64,000 nucleotides of DNA, from contig CAJHAA010000007.1 of assembly GCA_904846265.1 (NCBI GenBank), positions 78,235 to 142,234 on the forward strand, given 5' to 3'. Made by a program: the position numbers and the translations under genes. Origin of the DNA: Psychrobacter immobilis (GTDB lineage Bacteria; Pseudomonadota; Gammaproteobacteria; Pseudomonadales; Moraxellaceae). The notes below the pieces were generated by a model that saw only the letters and a list, made by a program, of their open reading frames with translations, made no database searches and had not been told where the DNA came from. Of the stretch, positions 20,454 to 30,690 are shown piece by piece. Every line of letters starts with the position of its first letter. The first letter of the stretch is position 1.

Positions 20454-21644
20454 TTAGCGCCAGTATAAAACCCAAGCACTGGTCGTATTGACCTTGGGAT
20501 CGCTATTAATTTTATCTTTTAACGCTAACGCTGCCACTTTGCCTCGCTCAGGACCGACGATGACGCGAACCCCGCGGCTGGTAGGGCTGGTCTTAACTTG
20601 GTAGCCTGCAGATTTAAATTTCTTTGCCAGCTCATCTGCTTTGGCTTGATCGTTTGCCAATGCTACTTGCACCCCAAAGCTGCCTTTGGCGTCGGTTTCT
20701 TTGACTTCTTTACGGGCTTCACTGAGTTTCTGCTGTGCTTCACGCTTAGCATCCGCTGATTTTTTGGCTAAAGCCTCTTCTTTCTGACGCTTGTCTTCAC
20801 GTGCCTGCTCAGCCGCTGCCGCTTCACGTGCTAATCGCTCCACTTGCTTACGTGATGGAATGGTGATGTTTTGACCCAGTTGCAGCGATGTCGATGGTGA
20901 CAGATTATTCGCTTGTGCCAATACTTCTACTGGCATATTGTACTGCCGCGCCAGTTTAATCAGCCCATCTCCTCTTTTGACTTGATAATCAGAAGGCGAT
21001 TTTGGCGGCTCATTTTTAGCCGCTTCTGCTGCCGCTTGTTTTTTCTCAGCCGCAGCATCCGCTTGTTTCTTAGCATCCGCTTGTCTTTTTGCTTCCGCTT
21101 CTTTTTTACTGTCTGCTAGTTTCTTTGCGGCAGCCTGCTCTTTAATCGCCGCTTGCCTTTGAGCTTCTTGTTGCGCTTGGGCAGCTTTTTGCTGGTCGCC
21201 AGTGTTTGTCTCACTTTCAGCTGACTCAGCAGCGCTAGTCTTTTTTATTGGTGTTGTAGCGTCATTTTTTTCCGCGTCTGATTTATCACTCTCTTCAGCA
21301 GCTGCCGCACTACTGGCCATGTACTGCTGACTTTCTGCACGGGCTTTTGCCAATGCTTCCGCCTCAGCGGCTTCTTGTTCAGTTAAGAACTGCTGGGCAC
21401 GTTTTTCTTGTTCAGCCACACGAGCAGCGCGCTCTTTTTGTTTTTCTGCCAAGATACGTTTTTCAGTCTCGATATCCGTCGTCAGCGGCTGAGGAGACTC
21501 TTGCTGAGGGCTTGGCTTATCTACTATTGCTGACGCTGGTTGTGGTTCATTACTATCACCAATCTGTTGCACCATGGCGTATAGCATCACGCTACCGCCG
21601 ATAATCATCCCAATGCCCAATAAGGCTTGTCTCGAAAAGTTCAT
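20454..21644 (-). CDS. Inner-membrane LysM and SPOR-domain protein (DedD position)
   Basis: SPOR domains bind denuded glycan at the division site and LysM binds peptidoglycan. The 396-residue protein has an N-terminal anchor (residues 8-24), then a long Ala/Glu/Lys/Gln-rich coiled region (about 58-210). A LysM domain follows (about 219-264, YQVKRGDGLIKLARQYN), then a second charged region and a C-terminal SPOR domain (about 321-396, GSFGVQVALANDQAKADELA). Position after accD and folC matches E. coli dedD, but the LysM insertion and the size differ. Probably a cell-division envelope protein. Confidence 0.82.
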   Translation of the reverse strand: MNFSRQALLGIGMIIGGSVMLYAMVQQIGDSNEPQPASAIVDKPSPQQESPQPLTTDIETEKRILAEKQKERAARVAEQEKRAQQFLTEQEAAEAEALAKARAESQQYMASSAAAAEESDKSDAEKNDATTPIKKTSAAESAESETNTGDQQKAAQAQQEAQRQAAIKEQAAAKKLADSKKEAEAKRQADAKKQADAAAEKKQAAAEAAKNEPPKSPSDYQVKRGDGLIKLARQYNMPVEVLAQANNLSPSTSLQLGQNITIPSRKQVERLAREAAAAEQAREDKRQKEEALAKKSADAKREAQQKLSEARKEVKETDAKGSFGVQVALANDQAKADELAKKFKSAGYQVKTSPTSRGVRVIVGPERGKVAALALKDKINSDPKVNTTSAWVLYWR

Positions 21645-21902
21645 CCGTTTACGTCTCTTAGTTGGTAATAAGGTTGATTGAGCGGCGCAACTGCCGTCTC
21701 AAAACTTTGTTTAGATAGTTTTAATAGCCTTGATAGGTGTCATTGCCACCAGTTGCGTCCATCCGTTTTTGAATGTTATGCCAAGCGTTTAATGCCATTA
21801 TAGAGCAGCTTGCCAAATCACTTTGATTATAAAGCATATTTTTCATACTGTCTGCCATCATGCTACTGCTAAGGTTAACATTAAATAAGCACCATTTTAA
21901 TG

Positions 21903-23306
21903 TTAATTATCAACCGCCAGTGCGGCCAGTACCTCGCCGATCGTATGAAAGGAGCCACATACCACGATGAGATCTTGCGGCTGACTGGCATTGATAACCG
22001 CATCGGTCGCTTCCGATAAACGTTTAAATTCGTGTATTTGAGCATTATCGACATAGCTCGATAGGATACCTTGCAAGTGCTCGGTGCTCGCGGCGCGTGG
22101 ATAATCAATCTCAGCGACAAACCAATCGCTAATCGGTAAGCTCGCTTCGGTCAAATGCTGCACGACTTTATTGATATCTTTATCGCCCAACATAGAAAAC
22201 AACATTTTAATGCTGGCAGGTTTTGCTGTAGTTTGATTTTTTTGGCTACTATGTGGATTACTGCTGTGATTTGCAGTATCAGAGCGATTGTAATTGGTTA
22301 AATGCTGTTGCCAAAGCGGTAATAGTTGCGCCAATAAAAACTCGACGCCTTGCTCGTTATGCGCGACATCAAACAACCAATGGCGATTGTGGGTCTCACG
22401 ATAATCAAAGCGACCAGCGAGCCTAACCGTTTGTAATGCTTGCTCAATAGCAGTACTATCGACATTTAACGAACTTGCAAGCACTGCTGATAACGCATTG
22501 GCAGTATTAGTCAATGACAGTGCTGGGCGCGGTAACTGCATGGTGACCGCAGCATTGCTATATTGCCAAGCGCTTGCATCCACTTCACGATAATAAAAAT
22601 CTTGCCCAACTTGATAACAAGTTGCTTGATGCTTATCAATCGCTTGCTGCACACTGACTGGCATCGCGGTAGCACCATAAACCACGCTGATACCATCACG
22701 TAAGATACCTGCTTTCTCACGGCCAATATCTTCAACATTGTCACCCAGCCAATCGACATGATCGATAGCGATATTGGTAATCACTGCCATATCAGGATCA
22801 ATGATATTGACCACATCTAAGCGCCCACCCAGCCCGACTTCCAACACCCAAACATCGCAGTCTGCTTCGGCAAATATCAATAATGCGGCAAGTGTGGTCA
22901 TCTCAAAAAATGATAAGGTCAGCTCACATGCTAATCGCGCTGCTTCTACCTTGCTAAAGGCTTCAATTAACGTCTCGTCACTGACCATCTCGCCATTGAT
23001 ACGCACGCGCTCATTAAATACACTTAGATGCGGTGATTGATACAGAGCCGTTTTATAACCTGCTGCTTGGCACATCTGCGCGATGACAGCTGTCGTTGAG
23101 CCTTTACCATTGGTGCCTGCCACCGTAAATACATAAGCATCGTCTTTGGCTGACTGTACCACGCCTAACGCCTCGGCAACTGGCAAAACTCGCGACAACC
23201 CCATATCTATTGCCGATACATGAATCTGCTGCATATAATCGAGCCATTCGGTCAAGCTAGAGTGATTGTTAGGAGTGTTAGGGTTAGAAGGTAGAGAGTC
23301 AGACAT
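21903..23306 (-). CDS. folC: Dihydrofolate / folylpolyglutamate synthase
   Basis: FolC adds glutamate to dihydropteroate and folates. The 467-residue protein has the Mur-ligase ATP site TVAGTNGKGSTTAVI (about 61-75), the VWVLEVGLGGRLDVVN stretch (about 153) and the DVAHNEQGVEFLL motif in the C-terminal domain. A polar Asn/Ser/Thr/Gln-rich insertion of about 30 residues follows LWQQHLTN. It lies after accD, as in many proteobacteria, but a terminator-like hairpin lies in the 234-base gap between them. Confidence 0.94.
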   Translation of the reverse strand: MSDSLPSNPNTPNNHSSLTEWLDYMQQIHVSAIDMGLSRVLPVAEALGVVQSAKDDAYVFTVAGTNGKGSTTAVIAQMCQAAGYKTALYQSPHLSVFNERVRINGEMVSDETLIEAFSKVEAARLACELTLSFFEMTTLAALLIFAEADCDVWVLEVGLGGRLDVVNIIDPDMAVITNIAIDHVDWLGDNVEDIGREKAGILRDGISVVYGATAMPVSVQQAIDKHQATCYQVGQDFYYREVDASAWQYSNAAVTMQLPRPALSLTNTANALSAVLASSLNVDSTAIEQALQTVRLAGRFDYRETHNRHWLFDVAHNEQGVEFLLAQLLPLWQQHLTNYNRSDTANHSSNPHSSQKNQTTAKPASIKMLFSMLGDKDINKVVQHLTEASLPISDWFVAEIDYPRAASTEHLQGILSSYVDNAQIHEFKRLSEATDAVINASQPQDLIVVCGSFHTIGEVLAALAVDN

Positions 23307-23396
23307 GGACAGAACCTATATATAATTTTTCGAATAAAAAATAGAGGATTAGAAAGCATTCATTAAGAAATTACAGACAGTATATAACTACCTGCC

Positions 23397-23442
23397 CAAA
23401 AAGCAAAAATAGCATTTACCGCTGTTGACGATAAATGCTATT
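23397..23442 (-). terminator. Terminator downstream of accD
   Basis: Leftward, AATAGCATTTA and TAAATGCTATT pair perfectly around a 13-base loop and are followed by TTTTTGCTTTTT. This should end or attenuate the accD transcript before folC. Confidence 0.7.
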
Positions 23443-23540
23443 GATTGATCTTACTTAGTCAGCAAAACTGAGCATGCTACTAAGCACAAGTCATGCGGAA
23501 TATTAAACTCAGTTATCCGTTAGTCAAGCCTATGAGCAAG

Positions 23541-24533
23541 TTAGGCATCAACATTAGGCATGCAGCTTAACTTTGCCAGCAGACGGTAAATAGTATCAAT
23601 CATTTGATGACGATGCACCACTTCATCGACCACACCGTGCTCTAACAAGAACTCGGCACGCTGGAACGGCTCTTCTAGCGTCTCACGAACCGTTTGCTCA
23701 ATCACGCGCTTACCAGCAAAACCAATCATGGCTTTTGGTTCTGCTAAATGAATATCACCTAACATAGCGAGCGATGCAGTCACACCGCCATAAACAGGAT
23801 TTGTCAATATCACGATATACGGCACGCCAGCAATTCTCAAACGCTCAATCGCTGCGGCAGTACGAGCCATCTGCATCAAGGACAGTAAACCTTCTTGCAT
23901 ACGTGCGCCGCCAGAGGCAGCAAAGCAAACTAAAGGCACTTTGTCTGCCAGCGCTTTCTCAGCTGCTTGGACAAAACGATCGCCAACCACTGACCCCATA
24001 GAACCGCCCATAAAGCGGAAGTCAAAGGCACAAGTCACTACATCAAGATTGCGCAGCTTACCATACAGCACAATCAGCGCCTCAGACTCGCCTGTCTTAT
24101 CTTGTGCTTCTATCATACGCTGCGGATACGGCTTGCTATCCACAAATCTTAGCGGATCTTTGGCAGTAAATTGTTGCCCAAGCTCACCTTCTACTTGATC
24201 GAGTAGCCAGTTTAAGCGCTCACGAGCACTCATCGGTAAATGATGATCACAATGCGGGCAAACATAGCAGTTAAAAATAAGCGCCGTATTGGTAATCATC
24301 GAATGACAATTACTGCACTTGGTTGACGGTTCAGTCTCTACTGCTGTCAAAGGCGCTGTCAATTGCTGTTTAATACCCGGTATCGGGCGATTAAACCACG
24401 ATTGCCCAGCAGTATTACCGTTTGGCTCAGCGTTACTTTTTTCAGTATGGTTCGGGGTCGTCATATCAGGTTTTATTATCGTATCAGTCATATTATTCGC
24501 CATTATCAAAGGCTTATCGACAAGCTGGCTCAT
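23541..24533 (-). CDS. accD: Acetyl-CoA carboxylase carboxyltransferase subunit beta
   Basis: AccD with AccA transfers carboxyl from biotin to acetyl-CoA, the first step of fatty-acid synthesis. The 330-residue protein has a four-Cys zinc ribbon (C73-x2-C76 and C92-x2-C95) followed by the carboxyltransferase core: DRFVQAAEKAL, then FAASGGARMQEGLLSLMQMA (about 206-225) and NPVYGGVTASLAMLGD. About 45 extra polar residues precede the region matching E. coli AccD. AGGGAC is well placed before the first ATG, so I keep the long form. Confidence 0.95.
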   Translation of the reverse strand: MSQLVDKPLIMANNMTDTIIKPDMTTPNHTEKSNAEPNGNTAGQSWFNRPIPGIKQQLTAPLTAVETEPSTKCSNCHSMITNTALIFNCYVCPHCDHHLPMSARERLNWLLDQVEGELGQQFTAKDPLRFVDSKPYPQRMIEAQDKTGESEALIVLYGKLRNLDVVTCAFDFRFMGGSMGSVVGDRFVQAAEKALADKVPLVCFAASGGARMQEGLLSLMQMARTAAAIERLRIAGVPYIVILTNPVYGGVTASLAMLGDIHLAEPKAMIGFAGKRVIEQTVRETLEEPFQRAEFLLEHGVVDEVVHRHQMIDTIYRLLAKLSCMPNVDA

Positions 24534-24658
24534 GCGCTTGTCCCTAAGAATCGATTTATAAGGATCAGTTTAATCGTCACATATTCTCATAACTTTCGCA
24601 GTTATAAAGCGCAGTTATAAGGCACGCTTACGTGAAACTGTAACAATTTATATGTGAT

Positions 24659-24682
24659 GTTAGTTTACACACGTAAACTAAC
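24659..24682. repeat. Perfect 10-bp inverted repeat between trpA and accD
   Basis: GTTAGTTTAC and GTAAACTAAC flank the four bases ACAC. No T run follows on either strand, so it is either a weak terminator of trpA or a protein-binding site upstream of accD. Confidence 0.4.
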
Positions 24683-24772
24683 TTTAGCAAAGTCATTTAA
24701 CCCTGTCTTTATAAACATTGTTATTCATATTGCCATGACGATTTAAGTGACGATAATTTAACTTTATTTAAC

Positions 24773-25615
24773 TCAGGCTCTCAAACTATCAAGTGCACCG
24801 CGTAGCTCATCCATTTTTGCCATGATTTTTTGCTGAGCGGCGGCAACCGCAGTGCTATCATTGGCATCTATATCAGCAAAATTCTGCACCAAGGCACTAC
24901 CGACAATAATACCATCCGCATGCGCCCCAATCGCTTTGGCAGACGTTGCATCACGAATACCAAAACCCACACAGACTGGCAAATCAGTTGCTGCTTTAAT
25001 CGCTTGCACTTGAGTCGCAACGTCATCAGTATCAAGCGTTGCCGAACCCGTCACGCCTTTTAATGACACATAATAAATATAACCACCGCAATGGGTCAAT
25101 ACTTGCTCACGGCGCTCAGGCAAAGTCGTTGGTGATAATAAGAAAATCTCATTCATCGCATGGTCAGTCAAATGCTGGGTAAAGCTGCCCGCCTCGCTTG
25201 GTGGTAAATCAACCATCAAAATACCATCAACGCCTGACTGCTCGCATAACGCAACGAAGTTATCGTAACCAATGATTTCTACGGGATTGAGATAACCCAT
25301 CAAAATAATGGGGGTCTGCGTGTCTTGCTGACGGAACTCTGCAACCATTTTCAGTGCATCACGCGTACTCGTACCTGCGGCTAATGCACGCTCGCCAGCC
25401 AACGCGACGGTTGGGCCATCTGCCATTGGATCAGAGAACGGCAAGCCGACTTCAATCATATCCGCGCCATGCTTAACCAAATCATGAAGCAAACCAACGA
25501 AGTTGCTTGGATTGGGGTCACCTGCCATCACATAAGGAATCAGTGCTTTTTTGTTTTGTGATTTTAAAGTTTCAAAAGTGCTTTCAATTCTGGTGCTATT
25601 GTTGATAGTGCTCAT
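24773..25615 (-). CDS. trpA: Tryptophan synthase alpha chain
   Basis: TrpA cleaves indole-3-glycerol phosphate to indole and glyceraldehyde 3-phosphate. I start at MSTINNSTR (280 residues). The reading extends four codons further to a TTG, but GGAT then precedes this ATG at proper spacing. Catalytic Glu is in MIEVGLPFSDPMADGP and Asp in ILMVDLPPSEAG; the C-terminal phosphate loop VCVGFGIRDA is present. An unrelated gene separates it from trpB, which is unusual. Confidence 0.95.
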   Translation of the reverse strand: MSTINNSTRIESTFETLKSQNKKALIPYVMAGDPNPSNFVGLLHDLVKHGADMIEVGLPFSDPMADGPTVALAGERALAAGTSTRDALKMVAEFRQQDTQTPIILMGYLNPVEIIGYDNFVALCEQSGVDGILMVDLPPSEAGSFTQHLTDHAMNEIFLLSPTTLPERREQVLTHCGGYIYYVSLKGVTGSATLDTDDVATQVQAIKAATDLPVCVGFGIRDATSAKAIGAHADGIIVGSALVQNFADIDANDSTAVAAAQQKIMAKMDELRGALDSLRA

Positions 25616-25676
25616 ATCAAAATCCAAAAGTTATACTCATTTTGTAGGTATTAATGAATGTTGCCATAAAAGAATT

Positions 25677-26612
25677 TTATAAATCGTATAGCTCTTGAAC
25701 TATAGTGTTATATTTTTTAGGTAACAAAGACAGTTCACCGTAACTCAGGTCGGTGACACATAAGCCAACGCCACTCTCTTCTATCTTGCCATAAAAGATG
25801 ACGTATCTACCAACAGAGTTATCATTAATTCCATGTTTAGCTTGTAATGAATGCTCTTCTTTAATACAAAAATCTGCATAACCTCCACCTTTTCTGAAAG
25901 ATAGAAAAGTCATTCTTATATTATTATCTCGTTTTTCTTTGCCCTGATGATCAGATCTTGTAATCTTTCCTATATAGAGTTTGCTATCATTGTCTTCTGC
26001 TTTGATATCACTCAAATCATTTAGTAAATCACTCAACGGTAGAGCTATATTAGAATTGGGCAGGTAGTAGCCTTTATGTAAATTTTTTGAAAAATTTCTA
26101 CATATGGCTCTAACGGATGTCACCTTGGAAGGTAAGGAAAATTTTTCTCCTGTATGTCTACTTATTGAGACATCTGTAGTAGGACCATCTATATCCTCTA
26201 TCAAAGAGTCGTAGCAATCTTCATCATCGTCAACATTCTTAACTTCAGGGACTTCCTTCATAAAGCTATCTATAACGACTAATTGTTCATTATCTACAGC
26301 TTCTTTAGCCTCTTCTTCATTGACATAATTTAGACCTTCACCTTTGCTTGCCCTGTACATACAATTAATATGTGAATACGAGGGCAGATGTTTAAAATAT
26401 GCTAATACATTATTTCTTGAACGAGATTCTACCAAGGGTGTTCTTGTTAAGGGTGTAAAACACTTTGGACAAAATATTTTCTCATACATAACATCATGAA
26501 TATACTCATTTGAAGTAACTGCCTCATAGTTTTTTAACAGCTCGGCATAGTTTTCTATCGAATAAGTCCAGTTATCAGAATACATTGCGTATGGTATTTT
26601 TCTTGAAGACAT
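25677..26612 (-). CDS. Zinc-knuckle protein of unknown function inserted between trpB and trpA
   Basis: I start at MSSRKIPYAMYSD (311 residues), because AAGGAT lies eight bases before this ATG. A longer reading would need a TTG inside the end of trpB. Near residues 47-85 there is C-x2-C (FCPKCFTPL) followed by FKHLPSYSHINC, a CoiA-like zinc-knuckle arrangement. The middle is acidic (VDDDEDCYDSL). The last third (KLYIGKITRS, then FCIKEEHSLQAKHG and YVIFYGKIEESG) looks beta-rich and could be an OB-like fold; that is inference. Base composition is visibly AT-richer than trpA and trpB. Likely horizontally acquired; role unknown. Confidence 0.75.
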   Translation of the reverse strand: MSSRKIPYAMYSDNWTYSIENYAELLKNYEAVTSNEYIHDVMYEKIFCPKCFTPLTRTPLVESRSRNNVLAYFKHLPSYSHINCMYRASKGEGLNYVNEEEAKEAVDNEQLVVIDSFMKEVPEVKNVDDDEDCYDSLIEDIDGPTTDVSISRHTGEKFSLPSKVTSVRAICRNFSKNLHKGYYLPNSNIALPLSDLLNDLSDIKAEDNDSKLYIGKITRSDHQGKEKRDNNIRMTFLSFRKGGGYADFCIKEEHSLQAKHGINDNSVGRYVIFYGKIEESGVGLCVTDLSYGELSLLPKKYNTIVQELYDL

Positions 26613-26643
26613 TTGATTATCCTTTTCCATCATAAGACAGCTT

Positions 26644-27918
26644 TTACAGTTCAATCCCTTCTGCCTTCATTACTGAATGCAAATCTTTGTCACCGCGACC
26701 GGACATGTTAACGATGATTGTCTGATCCGGTGTCATGGTTTTAGCTAGCTTCAATGCATAAGCGACGGCATGCGCAGATTCGAGCGCAGGGATAATACCT
26801 TCTTTGCGCGTGACTTCATGAAAGCCTTCTAGCGACTCTTTATCGGTACAGCCGACATATTCAACACGCTTCATGTCTTTTAAGAAGCTGTGCTCAGGAC
26901 CAACGCCAGGATAATCAAGACCCGCTGAGATAGAATGTGTCTCTTGAATTTGACCGTCATCATCCGCCATAAGATAGGTACGGTTGCCATGCAGTACACC
27001 GATACGACCAGCTGCTAATGGCGCTGAATGACGACCCGTTTCAATACCGTCACCCGTTGCTTCAACGCCATACATTTTAACTTCCGTGTCATTTAGGAAG
27101 TCAAAGAATAAACCAATAGCATTCGAGCCACCGCCAACGCAAGCCACTAGCGCATCTGGTAATTTACCCGTCATTTGCAAATGCTGAATACGTGCTTCTT
27201 TGCCGATAGTCGCTTGGAAATCGCGTACCAATAGCGGATAAGGATGCGGACCGGCAACCGTACCGATAATATAATAGGTGCTATCGACATTGGTGACCCA
27301 GTCACGCATCGCTTCGTTCATGGCATCTTTTAGGGTACGTGAACCAGAAGTCACTGGCACAACCGTTGCACCGAGCAAACGCATACGATAGACGTTCATT
27401 TTTTGACGCTCGACATCGTCGGCACCCATATAAACAATACACTCTAACCCTAAGCGCGCTGCAATCGTCGCCGTTGCAACGCCATGTTGCCCTGCTCCAG
27501 TTTCCGCAATAATGCGTTTTTTACCACTCATCTTGGCAAGTAGCGCTTGTCCAATGGTGTTGTTCACTTTATGTGCGCCAGTATGGTTTAAGTCTTCGCG
27601 TTTGAAATAAATTTGCGCACCGCCAATCTCATCGCTCAATCGCTTAGCATAATATAAAGGCGTTGGGCGGCCGACATAGTTGACCAAATCATTGTGATAT
27701 TCTTCCCAAAACGCAGGGTCTTTTTTTACTGTGTTATATAACGTTTCTAGCTCTTCTAGTGCTGCCATCAAGGTTTCAGAGACAAAGCGACCGCCATGCA
27801 CGCCGAAATGTCCACGGGCATCAGGATATTGATTGAAATCCTGCACGTTCTCTGGATTGGTGAAGGTGTTGATAGCTTTAGCAGTGGTAGATAGATCTTT
27901 GCTCGCGACATGACTCAT
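26644..27918 (-). CDS. trpB: Tryptophan synthase beta chain
   Basis: TrpB condenses indole with serine using PLP. The 424-residue protein has the PLP lysine in [14 protein letters not shown], the [14 protein letters not shown] loop, the phosphate-binding [10 protein letters not shown] and the C-terminal [13 protein letters not shown]. About 25 polar residues precede the region matching typical TrpB. AGGA precedes the ATG. Upstream is trpF; downstream, before trpA, lies the foreign zinc-knuckle gene. Confidence 0.97.
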   Translation of the reverse strand: MSHVASKDLSTTAKAINTFTNPENVQDFNQYPDARGHFGVHGGRFVSETLMAALEELETLYNTVKKDPAFWEEYHNDLVNYVGRPTPLYYAKRLSDEIGGAQIYFKREDLNHTGAHKVNNTIGQALLAKMSGKKRIIAETGAGQHGVATATIAARLGLECIVYMGADDVERQKMNVYRMRLLGATVVPVTSGSRTLKDAMNEAMRDWVTNVDSTYYIIGTVAGPHPYPLLVRDFQATIGKEARIQHLQMTGKLPDALVACVGGGSNAIGLFFDFLNDTEVKMYGVEATGDGIETGRHSAPLAAGRIGVLHGNRTYLMADDDGQIQETHSISAGLDYPGVGPEHSFLKDMKRVEYVGCTDKESLEGFHEVTRKEGIIPALESAHAVAYALKLAKTMTPDQTIIVNMSGRGDKDLHSVMKAEGIEL

Positions 27919-28018
27919 GATAATTCCTACTATAATAAGTGGTATTTTTTAAGATAAATAAGGGGAAAATTTTCCAAGTAATTAGCTATTTAACGGATAA
28001 AAATTCACGGCTAAAAAA

Positions 28019-28702
28019 CTAGTTACTGATATTCGAAGGTTCGCCAAGCGTCTCATTTTGCCATCGGTCGCGTTTTACCGCTTTCATAAAGGCACGCATT
28101 TTGGCAGCGTCTTTTTTGCCTTTGTCAGACTCAATCCCACCGCTGACATCGACCGCATAAATAGGCAAGTCTAAAGTGGCAGCGACATTATCGGCATCCA
28201 GTCCGCCCGCTAAAATAATAGGTAGCGAGCTGTCTTGCGGTAGCAGACTCCAATCAAAACGTGCCCCTGTGCCGCCATATTTATGGGGATGGTAAGCATC
28301 CAATAAGATACTGTTCGCGCCAGCGGCGGCAAACTCATTAATTTCGGCGCTTACGCTAGCGGCAGAGTGTTGGTCAGCATTGATACGCAGCGCTTTTATC
28401 CAGCGTTTATTGACCGCACTGGCCAGCTGCGCACATTGCTCCGGTGTTTCATCACCATGGAATTGAATGATATCAAAAGCGACCTGATTCGCTAATTCTA
28501 TCAGCTCTGCGCGCGGCATATTCACCACTAGAGCCACTATACTTATAAAAGCTGGCAAAGAAGCACTTAACGATTGCGCCTGCTCGATAGTGACAGCGCG
28601 TGGACTGGGCGGATAAAATACCAAGCCAACCGCATCAACACCCAACTGGGCGGCAATTTTAATATCATTAGGCTGGGTAAATCCGCAAAACTTAACGTGC
28701 AT
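28019..28702 (-). CDS. trpF: Phosphoribosylanthranilate isomerase
   Basis: TrpF performs the Amadori rearrangement in tryptophan synthesis. The 227-residue TIM-barrel protein starts MHVKFCGFTQPNDIK with the catalytic Cys of KFCG. It has the FHGDETPEQC motif, then YGGTGARFDWSLL near residue 152 and the phosphate site AGGLDADN and AVDVSGGIE. AAGGTC lies before the ATG. It is the first gene of a leftward trpF-trpB-(insert)-trpA group and diverges from the photolyase gene. Confidence 0.95.
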   Translation of the reverse strand: MHVKFCGFTQPNDIKIAAQLGVDAVGLVFYPPSPRAVTIEQAQSLSASLPAFISIVALVVNMPRAELIELANQVAFDIIQFHGDETPEQCAQLASAVNKRWIKALRINADQHSAASVSAEINEFAAAGANSILLDAYHPHKYGGTGARFDWSLLPQDSSLPIILAGGLDADNVAATLDLPIYAVDVSGGIESDKGKKDAAKMRAFMKAVKRDRWQNETLGEPSNISN

Positions 28703-28912
28703 GATGTGACCTTAGATATAACACTCAGTACGACATTATTAGACTGTCTTCGCTACATTGACGGCAAGTAAACGTCAATTGCCAACGCTAAAGCGTAAAT
28801 ATGAGGATTTGTTAATTGAATGGTAAATCCATTGCATCCAAAAACTTATCCTAGCATACTTTTATTACCAGTTTTGTTTATGATTGCGATTGATTAATAG
28901 AGGGATAGTTGA

Positions 28913-30604
28913 ATGTCTAAAACGGCGGCGGAAACGTCTCATAACACCGATAGTACAGATAGCACCGAAACAAGCAACGTCAACAATAGCGACGATGCCA
29001 CTAGCGTAAACCCAGCACATTATTTAATGTGGTTTCGTCGTGACCTGCGAGTTCATGATAATACCGCGCTAGCTGCGCTTTGCGAGCAGGCAAATGCGGA
29101 TAACGCCTCAGTAAGCGCTATTTACTTCGTGACGCCTGAACAATGGCAAGCACATGACATGTCGCTGACACAGCTCGACCATATCGCACGCACCTTGCCT
29201 ATCCTAGCCAAATCTCTGCAAACGCAATTAAATATCCACTTAACAGTACAGCTCTGTCCAAGCTTTACTGACTGTGTTGAGGCGATGCTAGATATCTGTA
29301 GCGCGAACCAGATCAGCACTGTGATGGCAAATCACGAGTACGAAGGCAATGAGATTAAGCGTGATGAGCAATTAACCAAAAATCTTGCAAACAACGATAT
29401 AGAATTTATCCGCTGGCATGATCAATGTATCTTGCCACCACAAACCATCACCACGAACGATGACAGCATGTATCAGGTGTTTACCCCATTTTGTAAAAAA
29501 TGGCGGCATACCTTGGATATTAGCACCATACAAATGCATGAGGCATCCGCCATAAATGGCAACACTAAAGTCAAATTAGAAGTCTCAAACGCCAGTGCTA
29601 CTATCGAAGATATAAAAAAAGTAAGTAAAGAAGTAGTCGAAGATTATCAAAAGGCACTGCAAAATGCTGGTTTATTAGAGCACATTGATATAGACGTACA
29701 GCTTGAGCACGCTCGGGCAGCCTACCCTGCTGGCGAAACAGCAGCTTGCCAACGTTTAGAGGACTTCATCGCTGAGGATATTGATAACTACGATGTGAGC
29801 CGTGATGTACCCAGTTTAAATGCCACCAGTCAGCTATCTGCCTACCTGACTATTGGCGCAATCAGCCCCAGACTTTGCTACTTACAAGCTACCCTACAAT
29901 TAAGCAAAGCCCTGGGAGAATTACATGGGAATGACGGTGACACCTTAGACAGCGGGGATAGCTTTGACAACACTGATAATAATGACATTAACCGCTGGAT
30001 AAGTGAGCTGGCTTGGCGTGACTTTTATCGTCATGTTTTAGACTATAAGCCCGAATTAATACGCCATCAAGCGTATAAACATGAGACTGATGTCAAAATT
30101 AACTGGTCATATAATCAAGACGATTTTGAGGCATGGTGCGTAGGTAAAACTGGCGTGCCGTTAGTCGATGCGGCAATGCGCTGCCTGAATGCGACGGGCT
30201 TTATGCACAATCGCTTACGGATGGTCACGGCGATGTTTTTGACCAAGGATTTATTGATTGATTGGCGCTTAGGTGAGCGCTACTTTATGCAGCAGCTCAT
30301 AGATGGTGACTTTGCGTCCAATAATGGTGGTTGGCAATGGAGCGCGTCGACTGGCACCGACTCTGCACCTTACTTTCGCATTATGAACCCTTTTAGCCAA
30401 GCCAAAACCCACGATACCGATGGCGAATTTATCAAGACGTGGCTGCCTGAGCTAAAAGCCATTCCTGCCAGCATCTTGCATAGCGAGGATAAAATGCGTC
30501 AAGCACTAGCAAAGGGCGGTAAATTTGCTGATATTGATTACCCATTACCGATAGTCGAACATAAAGCGGCTCGCCAATTAGCGATTGCTGAATTTAAAAA
30601 ATAG
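28913..30604 (+). CDS. phr: Deoxyribodipyrimidine photolyase
   Basis: Photolyase uses light and FADH- to split pyrimidine dimers. The 563-residue protein has an N-terminal antenna domain from about residue 38 (LMWFRRDLRVHDNTALAAL) and a C-terminal FAD domain. The latter includes ISELAWRDFYRHVL, GKTGVPLVDAAMRCL and the most conserved block near 480-505 (NGGWQWSASTGTDSAPYFR). It is about 90 residues longer than E. coli Phr because of a Ser/Thr/Asn-rich start and an acidic Gly/Asp/Asn insert near residue 340. GAGGG precedes the ATG. Confidence 0.95.
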   Translation: MSKTAAETSHNTDSTDSTETSNVNNSDDATSVNPAHYLMWFRRDLRVHDNTALAALCEQANADNASVSAIYFVTPEQWQAHDMSLTQLDHIARTLPILAKSLQTQLNIHLTVQLCPSFTDCVEAMLDICSANQISTVMANHEYEGNEIKRDEQLTKNLANNDIEFIRWHDQCILPPQTITTNDDSMYQVFTPFCKKWRHTLDISTIQMHEASAINGNTKVKLEVSNASATIEDIKKVSKEVVEDYQKALQNAGLLEHIDIDVQLEHARAAYPAGETAACQRLEDFIAEDIDNYDVSRDVPSLNATSQLSAYLTIGAISPRLCYLQATLQLSKALGELHGNDGDTLDSGDSFDNTDNNDINRWISELAWRDFYRHVLDYKPELIRHQAYKHETDVKINWSYNQDDFEAWCVGKTGVPLVDAAMRCLNATGFMHNRLRMVTAMFLTKDLLIDWRLGERYFMQQLIDGDFASNNGGWQWSASTGTDSAPYFRIMNPFSQAKTHDTDGEFIKTWLPELKAIPASILHSEDKMRQALAKGGKFADIDYPLPIVEHKAARQLAIAEFKK

Positions 30605-30690
30605 CGACGCATTACATCAATACTAAAGCCTCAATTTACTAAGAGTTTCAGCTATTAGCTATTGTATTTTAATCACATTATGTACCCTTC

